Shown here piece by piece: positions 19,922 through 27,312 of a DNA stretch of 64,000 bases; the first letter of the stretch is position 1, and each line of letters starts with the position of its first letter. The notes under the pieces were generated by a model. It was given only the letters and a program-made list of their open reading frames with translations. It ran no database searches and was not told the DNA's origin. The DNA is taken from NCBI GenBank assembly GCA_026129405.1, contig JAHCID010000008.1, positions 124,001-188,000 of the forward strand. The letters run 5' to 3'. Made by a program: the position numbers and the translations under genes. Origin of the DNA: a bacterium. Its GTDB lineage: Bacteria > Desulfobacterota > Binatia > DP-6.

Positions 19922-21106
19922 TCACCCCGCCATGAACGGCACGCGCGCGAAGCCGTGCACGTTGCTCATGTGCACGCGCTCGCAGCCCGCCTCGTCGACC
20001 GCGTAGCGCGGGAAGCGGCGTGCGAACTCCTCGAGCGCGACGCGGCTCTCGAGGCGCGCCAGCGACGCGCCGAGGCAGAAGTGGATCCCCTGGCCGAAGC
20101 CGAGGGCGACGGGGATCTGCCGGTCGAGGTCGAGCCGATCCGGATCGGGAAACGCACGCTCGTCGCGGTTGGCCGCGCCGGTGAGGAGCAGGATGCGGGC
20201 GCCCTTGGGCACCGTCTGGCCGTACCACTCGAGGTCGCGGGTGGTGACGCGGCCCTGGTACTGCGACGGCGACCAGTAGCGCAGCACCTCTTCGACGGCG
20301 TCGGGGATGCGTTCGGGCCGGTCGCGCACCGTCGCCCAGACGGCCGGGTTGCGGGCGAAGAGCACGACGGCGTTGCCGAGGAGCTTCGTCACCGTCTCGT
20401 TGCCGGCGGCGCCGAGGAGGGCGCAGAAGCCGACGATCTCGCCGTCGCTGAGGCGCGTGCGGGCGCCGTCGTCGCCCTCGAGCTCGGCGTCGAGCAGCGC
20501 GGAGATGAGGCCGTCGTTCGGGTTCGCGCGCAGGGCGGGGAGGAGCTGCATCCAGTAGCGCTGGAGCTCCATCATCGCGGCGGCGGCACGGTCGGGGACG
20601 CGCGGGGAGTCGTCGTCGCGGTCGAGCGACAGGTCCATCCAGGCGCGCAGCTGGCGGCGGTCGGCGTCGGGGACGCCGAGCATGGTGAAGATGACCTCCA
20701 TCGGCAGCAGGGCGGCGAACTCCTGCACGAAGTCGCCGCCGCCGCGCGCGCGCAGTGCGTCGAGGAGCCTGACGGCCGTGGCCCGCACGAAGGGCTCGAG
20801 CGCGCCGATCCGCCGCGGCGTGAACACCTTGTTGACCAGCTTGCGCAGCCGATCGTGCTTCGGCGGGTCGAGGAAGATCATCATCGGCGTGATCTCGAAC
20901 CACTTCGGGTCCATGCGCTCGATGGTGGTGCCTTCCGCGGAGCTGTACGTCTGCCAGTCGTGGGTCGCGGCGAGGACGTCGTCCCAGCGCGACAACGCCC
21001 AGAAGTCCAGGGACGCGTTGCGGTAGATCGGCGCCTCGTCCCGCAGCCACCGGTAGGTGGGGTAGGGGTCGGCGTGGAAGTCCCACGAGAACGGATTCAG
21101 CTCCAT
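19922..21106 (-). CDS. Cytochrome P450
   Basis: This 394-residue P450 shows the I-helix AGNETVT, the K-helix EEVLR and the heme loop FGQGIHFCLGASLARLE with ligand Cys344. It resembles the P450 at 9825-11027 in overall layout (DPYPTY start, FTPRRI helix, VHMSN/VHSAN near the end), so the two are paralogues or close subfamily members. It lies 12 bases downstream of an amidohydrolase gene and is co-transcribed with it. This suggests a short oxidation-hydrolysis step in breakdown of a xenobiotic or terpenoid-like compound; the substrate is not determinable. Redox partner genes are absent. Confidence 0.95.
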   Translation of the reverse strand: MELNPFSWDFHADPYPTYRWLRDEAPIYRNASLDFWALSRWDDVLAATHDWQTYSSAEGTTIERMDPKWFEITPMMIFLDPPKHDRLRKLVNKVFTPRRIGALEPFVRATAVRLLDALRARGGGDFVQEFAALLPMEVIFTMLGVPDADRRQLRAWMDLSLDRDDDSPRVPDRAAAAMMELQRYWMQLLPALRANPNDGLISALLDAELEGDDGARTRLSDGEIVGFCALLGAAGNETVTKLLGNAVVLFARNPAVWATVRDRPERIPDAVEEVLRYWSPSQYQGRVTTRDLEWYGQTVPKGARILLLTGAANRDERAFPDPDRLDLDRQIPVALGFGQGIHFCLGASLARLESRVALEEFARRFPRYAVDEAGCERVHMSNVHGFARVPFMAG

Positions 21107-21118
21107 CGGGCGCGGGCG

Positions 21119-22240
21119 TCAGGCGTCGAGGTTCCAGAACCGGCGCGCGTTGTCGCAGACGATCTTGCGGCGCTCCTCCTCGGCGACCTCGGCGAACAGC
21201 TGGTCGACGACGCGCCGCGAGTACGGCCAGTCGTTGCCGTGGTGCGGGAAGTCCGTCGACCAGGCCATGTTGTCGACGCCGACGAGATGGCGCACGGCGA
21301 CGCCGGCGCGGTCGACGATGAACGTCGCCAGCCAGTGCTCGCGGAAGTAGTCGCTCGGCACCTGCTTGATCGTCGAGCCGGCCCAGTAGCGGTTCCGCCA
21401 CCAGCGGTCGTCGACCATCTCGAGGAAGTGCGGGATCCAGCCGACGCCGGTCTCGATCGCGCCCATGCGCAGCTTCGGGAAGCGGTCGAAGACGCCCTGG
21501 AAGATCATCTCGGTGATGAGCGGCATCGTCAGCGAGAAGGCCGTCGCGCCGATCGCGACCGCCGCCGACTTGGACGCCACCGTCTTCGTCTGCTGGGCGG
21601 CGAGCAGGAGGTGGATGCTGACCGGCATGTCGAGGTCGGCCGCCGCCGCCCAGAAGGGGTCGTCGTCGGGCGAGAGGTTCTGTCCGCCCGACGGCCAGGC
21701 CGAGATCGCGACGCCTTTGAAGCCCTCCTTCTTCGCGCGCTTCAGCTCGGACACCGCGGTGTCGATGCCGACGTTCGGGGTCTGGAAGACGCCGACCAGC
21801 CGCTTCGGATCGGGGGCGCAGAAGCCGTCCCGCAGCCAGCGGTTGTAGGCCTGGATGCCGGCCAGGTGCGCGTCGCGGTCCTGGCTCTTCATGAAGGTCA
21901 GCATGGCGCGCTGCGGCGGATAGAGCAGCTCGGCTTCGACGCCGTCCTCGTCCATGATCGCGAGGCGCGCGGCACCGTCGTAGCAGGACGGGTGGATCGT
22001 CTCGCCGTAGCGGGCGCCGGTCCACTTGAGCTCCTCCGGGCGCGTGCCGACGCAGGTGACGAGGCCGAGCGGCTCGGGGGTCGTCGCGCCCATGTAGAGC
22101 CAGGCGTGGCCGCCGGCGCCGTCGTCGACGAGCTTCGGCGCGGTGTCGAGGAACTTCTTCTCGAGCCACTTGTCCCAGAGGTCGGGCGGTTCGACGGTGT
22201 GCGAGTCGGCGGAGACGAGGCGCTGGCGCGGCGTTGGCAT
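21119..22240 (-). CDS. Amidohydrolase family protein (amidohydro-rel, ACMSD-like)
   Basis: This 373-residue metal-dependent TIM-barrel hydrolase has an N-terminal metal segment SADSHTVEPPDLW (DSH in place of HxH), a mid-barrel His in VSIHLLLA, a third His in GWIPHFLEMVDDRW, and the catalytic Asp in STDFPHHGNDWP. The arrangement matches the ACMSD-like amidohydrolases, which catalyse hydrolysis or decarboxylation. It is the first gene of an operon with a P450. The ATG at 22240 fits the family N-terminus. Its divergent neighbour is the cyclopropane synthase gene. Confidence 0.9.
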   Translation of the reverse strand: MPTPRQRLVSADSHTVEPPDLWDKWLEKKFLDTAPKLVDDGAGGHAWLYMGATTPEPLGLVTCVGTRPEELKWTGARYGETIHPSCYDGAARLAIMDEDGVEAELLYPPQRAMLTFMKSQDRDAHLAGIQAYNRWLRDGFCAPDPKRLVGVFQTPNVGIDTAVSELKRAKKEGFKGVAISAWPSGGQNLSPDDDPFWAAAADLDMPVSIHLLLAAQQTKTVASKSAAVAIGATAFSLTMPLITEMIFQGVFDRFPKLRMGAIETGVGWIPHFLEMVDDRWWRNRYWAGSTIKQVPSDYFREHWLATFIVDRAGVAVRHLVGVDNMAWSTDFPHHGNDWPYSRRVVDQLFAEVAEEERRKIVCDNARRFWNLDA

Positions 22241-22330
22241 CTGCCCGGAGTAGCAGGGTCGGACGCTCGGCGGGAAGAGGTGGGCCTGGCGCGCCGTCCG
22301 AGGCGTGGTAGGTAGATGTGTCTCGTCATC

Positions 22331-22337
22331 AAGGAGG
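22331..22337 (+). promoter_or_regulatory. Ribosome binding site that fixes the cfa start
   Basis: AAGGAGG lies 6 bases before the ATG at 22344. It selects this ATG over an in-frame start at 22305 that has no comparable site. Confidence 0.75.
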
Positions 22338-22343
22338 ACGGTC

Positions 22344-23615
22344 ATGGACCTGGCCTCGCAGACGACACCCCTCACTCCGCGCCCGGTGGTCCCGCCGCCG
22401 CCCGCGCGCCGGCCCGTCGACGGCGAGGGACGCGGCTTCGGTGCCCAGGTGGCGCGCCGCCTGCTGCACGGCCTCGGCGATCCGCCGATCGCGCTCGTGC
22501 TGCCGGGCGGCCTCACGATCCAGACGGCGCCGTCGCCGCCCGTCGCACGCCTCGTGTTCCACGACCTCGCGATGTTGCTCGGCGTCGTCGCGCCCGACGG
22601 CGACCTGCACTTCGGCGACGCGTACGCCGACGGGCGGATCGAGGTCGAGGGCGATCTCGTCGCGCTCTGCGAGACGGTGTTCCGCGTTCCGTGGGACGGG
22701 CCGGGGGCCCGCGTCGCGGCCTGGTGGCGCCGGCTGCGCCGGCGCTCGAACTCGCTGCGCGGCTCGCGGCGCAACGTCCACCACCACTACGACCTCGGCA
22801 ACGACTTCTACGCGCTCTGGCTCGACCGCGAGATGGTCTACACGTGCGCGTACTTTCCGACGCCGGACGCGTCGCTCGAGGCGGCGCAGGTGGCGAAGAT
22901 GGAGCACGTCGCCCGCAAGCTGCGCCTGCGGCCGGGCGAGCGCGTCATCGAGGCGGGCTGCGGCTGGGGGGCGCTCGCGCTCCACCTGGCGCGCCGACAC
23001 GGCGTGCGGGTGCGTGCCTTCAACGTGTCGCACGAGCAGATCGCGTGGGCGCGGGAGCGCGCGGCCCGCGAGCGCCTGGCCGATCGCGTCGAGTTCGTCG
23101 AGGACGACTACCGCAACGTCGGCGGCGGGTGCGACGCGTTCGTGTCCGTCGGCATGCTGGAGCACGTGGGGCCGGAGCACTATGCCGACCTCGCCCGCGC
23201 CATCGACCGTACCCTGACGCCCGACGGCCGCGGTCTGCTCCATTCGATCGGACGCAACCGGCGCGCCGAATTCAGCGCCTTCATCGAGCGTCGCATCTTC
23301 CCCGGTGCGTACGCCCCGACCCTGGCCGAGATGGTCGCCCTCCTGGAGCCGATCGACGCCTCGGTGCTCGACGTCGAGAACCTCCGCCTGCACTACGCGC
23401 GTACGCTCGAGCACTGGCTCGACCGCTTCGAGGCCCAGCGCGACGTCGTCGCACGGCGCTTCGACGACCATTTCGTGCGCACGTGGCGGCTCTATCTCGC
23501 CTCGGCCACCGCGAGCTTCCGCGCCGGCTCGCTCCAGCTGTTCCAGGTGGTGTTCGCGCGCGGGCGCACCAACGCGATCCCCTGGACGCGCGCCGACCTC
23601 TACCCGCGTGGCTGA
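22344..23615 (+). CDS. cfa: Cyclopropane-fatty-acyl-phospholipid synthase family methyltransferase
   Basis: This 423-residue S-adenosylmethionine-dependent enzyme has a N-terminal lipid-binding domain (about 40-130), the family segment VHHHYDLGNDFYALWLD, the SAM motif VIEAGCGWGALALHLA, then VSVGMLEHVG and a C-terminal helical tail including LHYARTLEHWLDRF. It methylenates unsaturated acyl chains of membrane phospholipids, or performs a related fatty-acyl methylation. The length matches CFA synthases. Its last 8 bases overlap the start of a Nudix hydrolase gene, so the two are translated together. Confidence 0.9.
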   Translation: MDLASQTTPLTPRPVVPPPPARRPVDGEGRGFGAQVARRLLHGLGDPPIALVLPGGLTIQTAPSPPVARLVFHDLAMLLGVVAPDGDLHFGDAYADGRIEVEGDLVALCETVFRVPWDGPGARVAAWWRRLRRRSNSLRGSRRNVHHHYDLGNDFYALWLDREMVYTCAYFPTPDASLEAAQVAKMEHVARKLRLRPGERVIEAGCGWGALALHLARRHGVRVRAFNVSHEQIAWARERAARERLADRVEFVEDDYRNVGGGCDAFVSVGMLEHVGPEHYADLARAIDRTLTPDGRGLLHSIGRNRRAEFSAFIERRIFPGAYAPTLAEMVALLEPIDASVLDVENLRLHYARTLEHWLDRFEAQRDVVARRFDDHFVRTWRLYLASATASFRAGSLQLFQVVFARGRTNAIPWTRADLYPRG

Positions 23616-24057
23616 GACGCGCGGGCCGCGGCGCGCCGCCGGGGTCGTCGTCGTGCGGCGGCTCGACGACGAGGGCTGGCGCGTGCTCGTGCTGCGCGCC
23701 TACCGCAACTGGGACTTCCCGAAGGGCGTCGCCGAGCCCGGCGAGGCGCCGCAGGCGACGGCGGTGCGCGAGGCCGAGGAGGAGGCGGGCCTGCGCGACC
23801 TCGCCTTCCGCTGGGGCGACGGGTTCGTCGAGACCGAGCCCTACGCCGGCGGCAAGGTGGCGCGCTTCTACGTCGCGGAGAGCCCGGGCGATACGGTCGT
23901 GCTGCGGCCGAACCCCGCGCTCGGACGCGCGGAGCACCACGAATGGCGTTGGGCGACGTTCGCCGAGGCGCGGCGCCTGCTGGCGCCGCGCCTCCAGCGG
24001 GTGCTCGCGTGGGCGGCGAGCGTGGTGGGTGTCCGCGATCTCAATGCGCGTTGCTGA
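23608..24057 (+). CDS. Nudix hydrolase
   Basis: This 149-residue protein has a complete Nudix box with spacing GX5EX7REUXEEXGU (GVAEPGE...VREAEEEAGL, about 36-58), preceded by NWDFPKG. Nudix enzymes hydrolyse nucleoside diphosphates linked to another group. The sequence AAGVVVVRR and the WDFPKG start fit the MutT/Ap4A-like group, but the substrate cannot be assigned. The start is GTG at 23608, inside the end of cfa. Its 3' end overlaps the convergent small gene by 17 bases. Confidence 0.88.
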   Translation: MAETRGPRRAAGVVVVRRLDDEGWRVLVLRAYRNWDFPKGVAEPGEAPQATAVREAEEEAGLRDLAFRWGDGFVETEPYAGGKVARFYVAESPGDTVVLRPNPALGRAEHHEWRWATFAEARRLLAPRLQRVLAWAASVVGVRDLNARC

Positions 24058-24277
24058 CGGCGTCGTCGGTGGCGACCCGCGTCGCCTCGCTCTGCGCATC
24101 GATCCAGGCGGACAGCACCCCGGTCGTCGGTCGCGGCAGCTGGCTCGGGCTGCTCGCGACCCGTGGGACGCCGGTGTCGGCCGGGACGACCGTCCCCAGG
24201 TCGAACACCTCGAAGATGGCGTTCGGAGCCGTCAGCATCACGAAGAGAAACGCAGTTCCCGTACGCGACGAGGTCAT
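24041..24277 (-). CDS. Small protein of unknown function
   Basis: This is a 78-residue product with a hydrophobic N-terminal stretch (TGTAFLFVMLTAPNAIF) that could be a signal or anchor segment, followed by a Ser/Thr/Pro-rich polar part. The best evidence that it is real is a strong ribosome binding site, GAGGAGGAGA at 24281-24290, placed 3 bases before the ATG. No family is recognised. It overlaps the end of the Nudix gene on the opposite strand. Confidence 0.5.
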   Translation of the reverse strand: MTSSRTGTAFLFVMLTAPNAIFEVFDLGTVVPADTGVPRVASSPSQLPRPTTGVLSAWIDAQSEATRVATDDAVSNAH

Positions 24278-24383
24278 CGTTCTCCTCCTCGCTCCGGTCC
24301 GGTGCGCCTCCGCGATCGTACCGGAGCTCTCGATGACGTTGCGTGACGACTACACCCGCTTCAGGAAGCCGACAAGATTATTT

Positions 24384-24962
24384 TCAGTGGCAGTTCAGCT
24401 TGCCGCCCTGGTTGCGATAGGTGCAGCCGAGCTCGCTGAAGAAGCGCCGCCCGCAGTGCGGGCTGCCGTCGACGGCCCGCAGGTAGATGTGCACGTAGAC
24501 GTTCCGCACCGGAGGGGCGAAGGTCATGTTCTGGCCGTAGACGAGCACCTTGAGGGTCCCGGGTCCGACCGGGCTGCGGCGCGCGAGGATGCGCTGGATG
24601 CCGCCGAGACTCCCGCGCCGGTCGGAATAGACCCACGCGTTGCGGAGGCGGCTGCCGCTCCACCGGGCTCCGGACGGCAGGCCTGCGTTCCCGGGTATGG
24701 TGACGTCGGCCATCACGGTGCCCGCGTCGTCGGTCATCCGGAACCGCAGCCCGGTCTCGGCGACCTCGATCTCGGTGCCGGCAACGAGGTCTATGCGTCC
24801 GCGGTAGAGCACGCGCTGCCCGCCGAGCGGGAAGTCGAGCTTCCTCAGCCGCAGCCTCGTCCCGTCCATGACGTCGCACGAGAGGTCGAGCTGGGCCGTC
24901 GCCGGACGGCCGGTGAGGAGCGTGAGCGCCGCGACCGCGGCGAGCACGAGGTACGCTGACAT
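24384..24962 (-). CDS. Secreted protein of unknown function
   Basis: This 192-residue protein has a clear signal peptide (MSAYLVLAAVAALTLLTG...ATAQ). The ATG at 24962 is preferred over an in-frame start at 24995 because GGGAGG precedes it at 8 bases. The mature part is beta-rich and contains repeated Arg-rich strands (RLRLRKLDFPLGG) and four cysteines, one near residue 30 of the mature chain and three in the last 30 residues, consistent with disulfides. I recognise no family. It stands alone, with a gap of about 300 bases upstream. Confidence 0.7.
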   Translation of the reverse strand: MSAYLVLAAVAALTLLTGRPATAQLDLSCDVMDGTRLRLRKLDFPLGGQRVLYRGRIDLVAGTEIEVAETGLRFRMTDDAGTVMADVTIPGNAGLPSGARWSGSRLRNAWVYSDRRGSLGGIQRILARRSPVGPGTLKVLVYGQNMTFAPPVRNVYVHIYLRAVDGSPHCGRRFFSELGCTYRNQGGKLNCH

Positions 24963-25258
24963 ACGGATTCCCTCCCGAGAGTAGTACCTCGACACAGCAG
25001 GCGCCGTGCCATGAGCGCTGGACGTCTATGTAAGCCTTTTCAGTGGGTTGGCTCCTGTGCCCACTACGACCATCGGACGCCGGGGTGACCCGCGCGCGCG
25101 GGGACGGCGCCGGTGCAACGAACCGTGTCCGGCGTCCCCACCCGTCCGCTCCGTTGGACCCGGAGTCCGGCATTCCGGACGCCAGGACGCCCCGACCCAC
25201 GTCCACACGCGCTGCTGCGCCGGCATTCGGGTTGCTGAGTGGGGACAGGAGGCGCGTG

Positions 25259-25471
25259 ATGATGCGTTCGAACGATGGCGAGAAGATCTCCGTGGGGCGT
25301 TGCCGGCGGTGTCAGGTCGAGTTCGTGTCGCAGCCGTCCGATCGACTGCTGACGATGTCGCTGCTCGAGGTGCACGCCGCGATCTGTCCCGGCGGGATGC
25401 GCGCCACCGAGCGCGTCGAGCCCGCCGCCGCGCGCTCGCTCCTGCGCAGCGAGATGCTCGCGTCGGCCTGA
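25259..25471 (+). CDS. Small CxxC...HxxxxC putative zinc-binding protein
   Basis: This is a 70-residue protein. AGGAGG at 25247-25252 lies 6 bases before the ATG at 25259, which decides the start against longer in-frame versions. The sequence GRCRRCQVEF...LEVHAAIC gives a CxxC/HxxxxC set that could bind one zinc ion. The rest is short helix. I recognise no named family; small zinc proteins of this kind are often regulatory or RNA-binding. The next 291 bases, up to the multicopper oxidase gene, contain nothing I can support. Confidence 0.6.
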   Translation: MMRSNDGEKISVGRCRRCQVEFVSQPSDRLLTMSLLEVHAAICPGGMRATERVEPAAARSLLRSEMLASA

Positions 25472-25762
25472 CGCGCCCCACCCCGGGGCCAACTACGCTG
25501 CCGGTCGGTGGCACGGCGATGGGCGGCGCCCGCACCGTCGTCGGGCTGCCTCGGCGGGGAAGAGGGGCTCCGCCCGCCATCCGCCGGCGACGCCGGCCGC
25601 CGAGGTCGCCGTCTGCCGCCCGTGCCGCCGACCGACGCCGTGCCCGTGGCGCTCGTCGGACGGCTCCCGTGGCGCATCGTCGCCTCAGGGCGACGCCGCC
25701 GGAGTTGACGGCGTACGGCGTGCCCGGTAGCGACCGGCGCGAACGAAAGGGGAGGGTGGGCG

Positions 25763-27214
25763 ATGGCGGGAGCAGGCGTGGCGACGGGGGCGCGACGGTG
25801 GATCGCGGCGGCATTGGTGCTGGGGACGACGGGTCTCGCGACGGCGGCGCCGCGGCCGATCCTGACCAACCCGCCGCAGCTGGCGAGCGTGAACGGGGTT
25901 CTGGAGGCGACGCTCCAGGTCGGCATGCAGACGTTCACGGTCGCGAACAAGCTCGTCACCGCGCCGGTCTACAACGGCTCGTACATCCCGCCCACGCTGC
26001 GCGTCCGCCCGGGCGACACGATCGCGCTGCACTTCGTGAACGCCATCGACCAGCCGACGAACCTCCACTACCACGGCATGAACGTCTCGCCGCTGGCGCC
26101 GGGCGACGACGTCTTCCTGCACATCGCGCCGCTGCAGACGTACGACTACCGCATCGACATCCCGGCGACGCATCCGTCGGGCGCGTTCTACTATCACCCG
26201 CATCAGTACGGACTCACCGAGTCGCAGATCATGGGCGGGATGTCGGGCCTGCTGATCGTCGACGGCCTGCTCGCCCCGTTCCCGCAGCTCGCCGGCATCA
26301 CCGACCGCGAGATCGTGCTGAAGGACATCCAGATCAAGGACGGCCGCCTGCCGGACGACATCGACCCGAGCGCGCCGACGAACCGCACCGTCAACGGGAT
26401 GCTGAAGCCGCGCATCGAGATCGCGCCCGGCGAGACGCAGCTCTGGCGCATCGCCAACATCGGCACCGACATCTACTACAAGCTCCGCCTCGACGGACAT
26501 CAGTTCCACGTCGCCGCACGCGACGGGAACCGGCAGAACCAGATCACCTCGACGAAGGAGCTGCTGATGCCGCCGGCGAGCCGCTTCGAGGTGCTGATCC
26601 AGGCGAAGAAGAAGGGCCGCTACGACTTCCGCGCGCTGAAGTTCAACACCGGCCCCGTGGGCGACCGGTATCCGGGCACCGTGCTGGCGACGATGGTGGT
26701 GAAGGGCCGCAAGCAGACGCAGATCGCGCTGCCGACGCCGGACCAGTTCCCGCCGGTGCCCGACCTGCGCAGCGTCCCGAACCGCAAGCCGCGCACGATC
26801 GTCTTCTCCGAGTCGTCCGACGGCAACACGTTCTACATCGGGGGCAAGGAGTTCGATCCCACCGTCGTCGACACGACGGTGAACCTGGGCGACGTCGAGG
26901 AGTGGACGATCAAGAACTGCAGCCAGGAGCTGCACGTCTTCCATATCCACCAGCTCGACTTCCAGGTGACCGCGGTGAACGGCGAGCCGACGCCATTCAC
27001 CGGCTACCAGGACACGGTGAACATGCCGTTCGCGACCGGCGAGGGGAAGGTCGACGAGGACTGCGAGAACGGCACGCCGGGCATCGTCACGGCGATCGTG
27101 CCGTTCATCGAGCCGACCAACGTCGGCAAGTTCGTGTACCACTGTCACATCGGCGAGCACGAGGACAACGGGATGATGGCGGTGATCGAGGTGAAGGACC
27201 CGGGTGGCGAGTAG
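25763..27214 (+). CDS. Multicopper oxidase
   Basis: This 483-residue exported protein has a signal peptide ending in ATAA and cupredoxin domains. All four copper motifs are present: H102-Y-H104 (NLHYHG), H145-P-H147 (YYHPH), H391..H394-I-H396 (HVFHIH) and H460-C461-H462 with H466 and axial Met471 (YHCHIGEHEDNGM). These are the type 1 and trinuclear sites of laccase-like enzymes that couple substrate oxidation to reduction of O2 to water. Possible substrates are phenols, Cu+, Mn2+ or Fe2+. GGGGAGGG precedes the ATG by 6 bases. Its stop lies inside the start of the following reading frame (GTG at 27204). Confidence 0.95.
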   Translation: MAGAGVATGARRWIAAALVLGTTGLATAAPRPILTNPPQLASVNGVLEATLQVGMQTFTVANKLVTAPVYNGSYIPPTLRVRPGDTIALHFVNAIDQPTNLHYHGMNVSPLAPGDDVFLHIAPLQTYDYRIDIPATHPSGAFYYHPHQYGLTESQIMGGMSGLLIVDGLLAPFPQLAGITDREIVLKDIQIKDGRLPDDIDPSAPTNRTVNGMLKPRIEIAPGETQLWRIANIGTDIYYKLRLDGHQFHVAARDGNRQNQITSTKELLMPPASRFEVLIQAKKKGRYDFRALKFNTGPVGDRYPGTVLATMVVKGRKQTQIALPTPDQFPPVPDLRSVPNRKPRTIVFSESSDGNTFYIGGKEFDPTVVDTTVNLGDVEEWTIKNCSQELHVFHIHQLDFQVTAVNGEPTPFTGYQDTVNMPFATGEGKVDEDCENGTPGIVTAIVPFIEPTNVGKFVYHCHIGEHEDNGMMAVIEVKDPGGE

Positions 27215-27312
27215 CGCGCGCGGGCGCGGCGCGCTGGTCGCGGGCGGGCTCGCCCTGGTGACGCTCGCCGCCGTGGCGCTCGCGCCGCGTCGTGCGCCCG
27301 TCGACGTCCCGT
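27204..27312 (+). other. Out-of-frame signal-peptide segment upstream of the CRTAC1 gene
   Basis: Starting at a GTG that overlaps the multicopper oxidase stop, this frame encodes SSARGRGALVAGGLALVTLA..., a good signal peptide. The frame then becomes arginine-rich. The CRTAC1 body continues in the +1 frame. A single-base insertion or two-base deletion near 27300-27360 would join them. I treat this as the detached N-terminus of the next gene. Confidence 0.5.
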
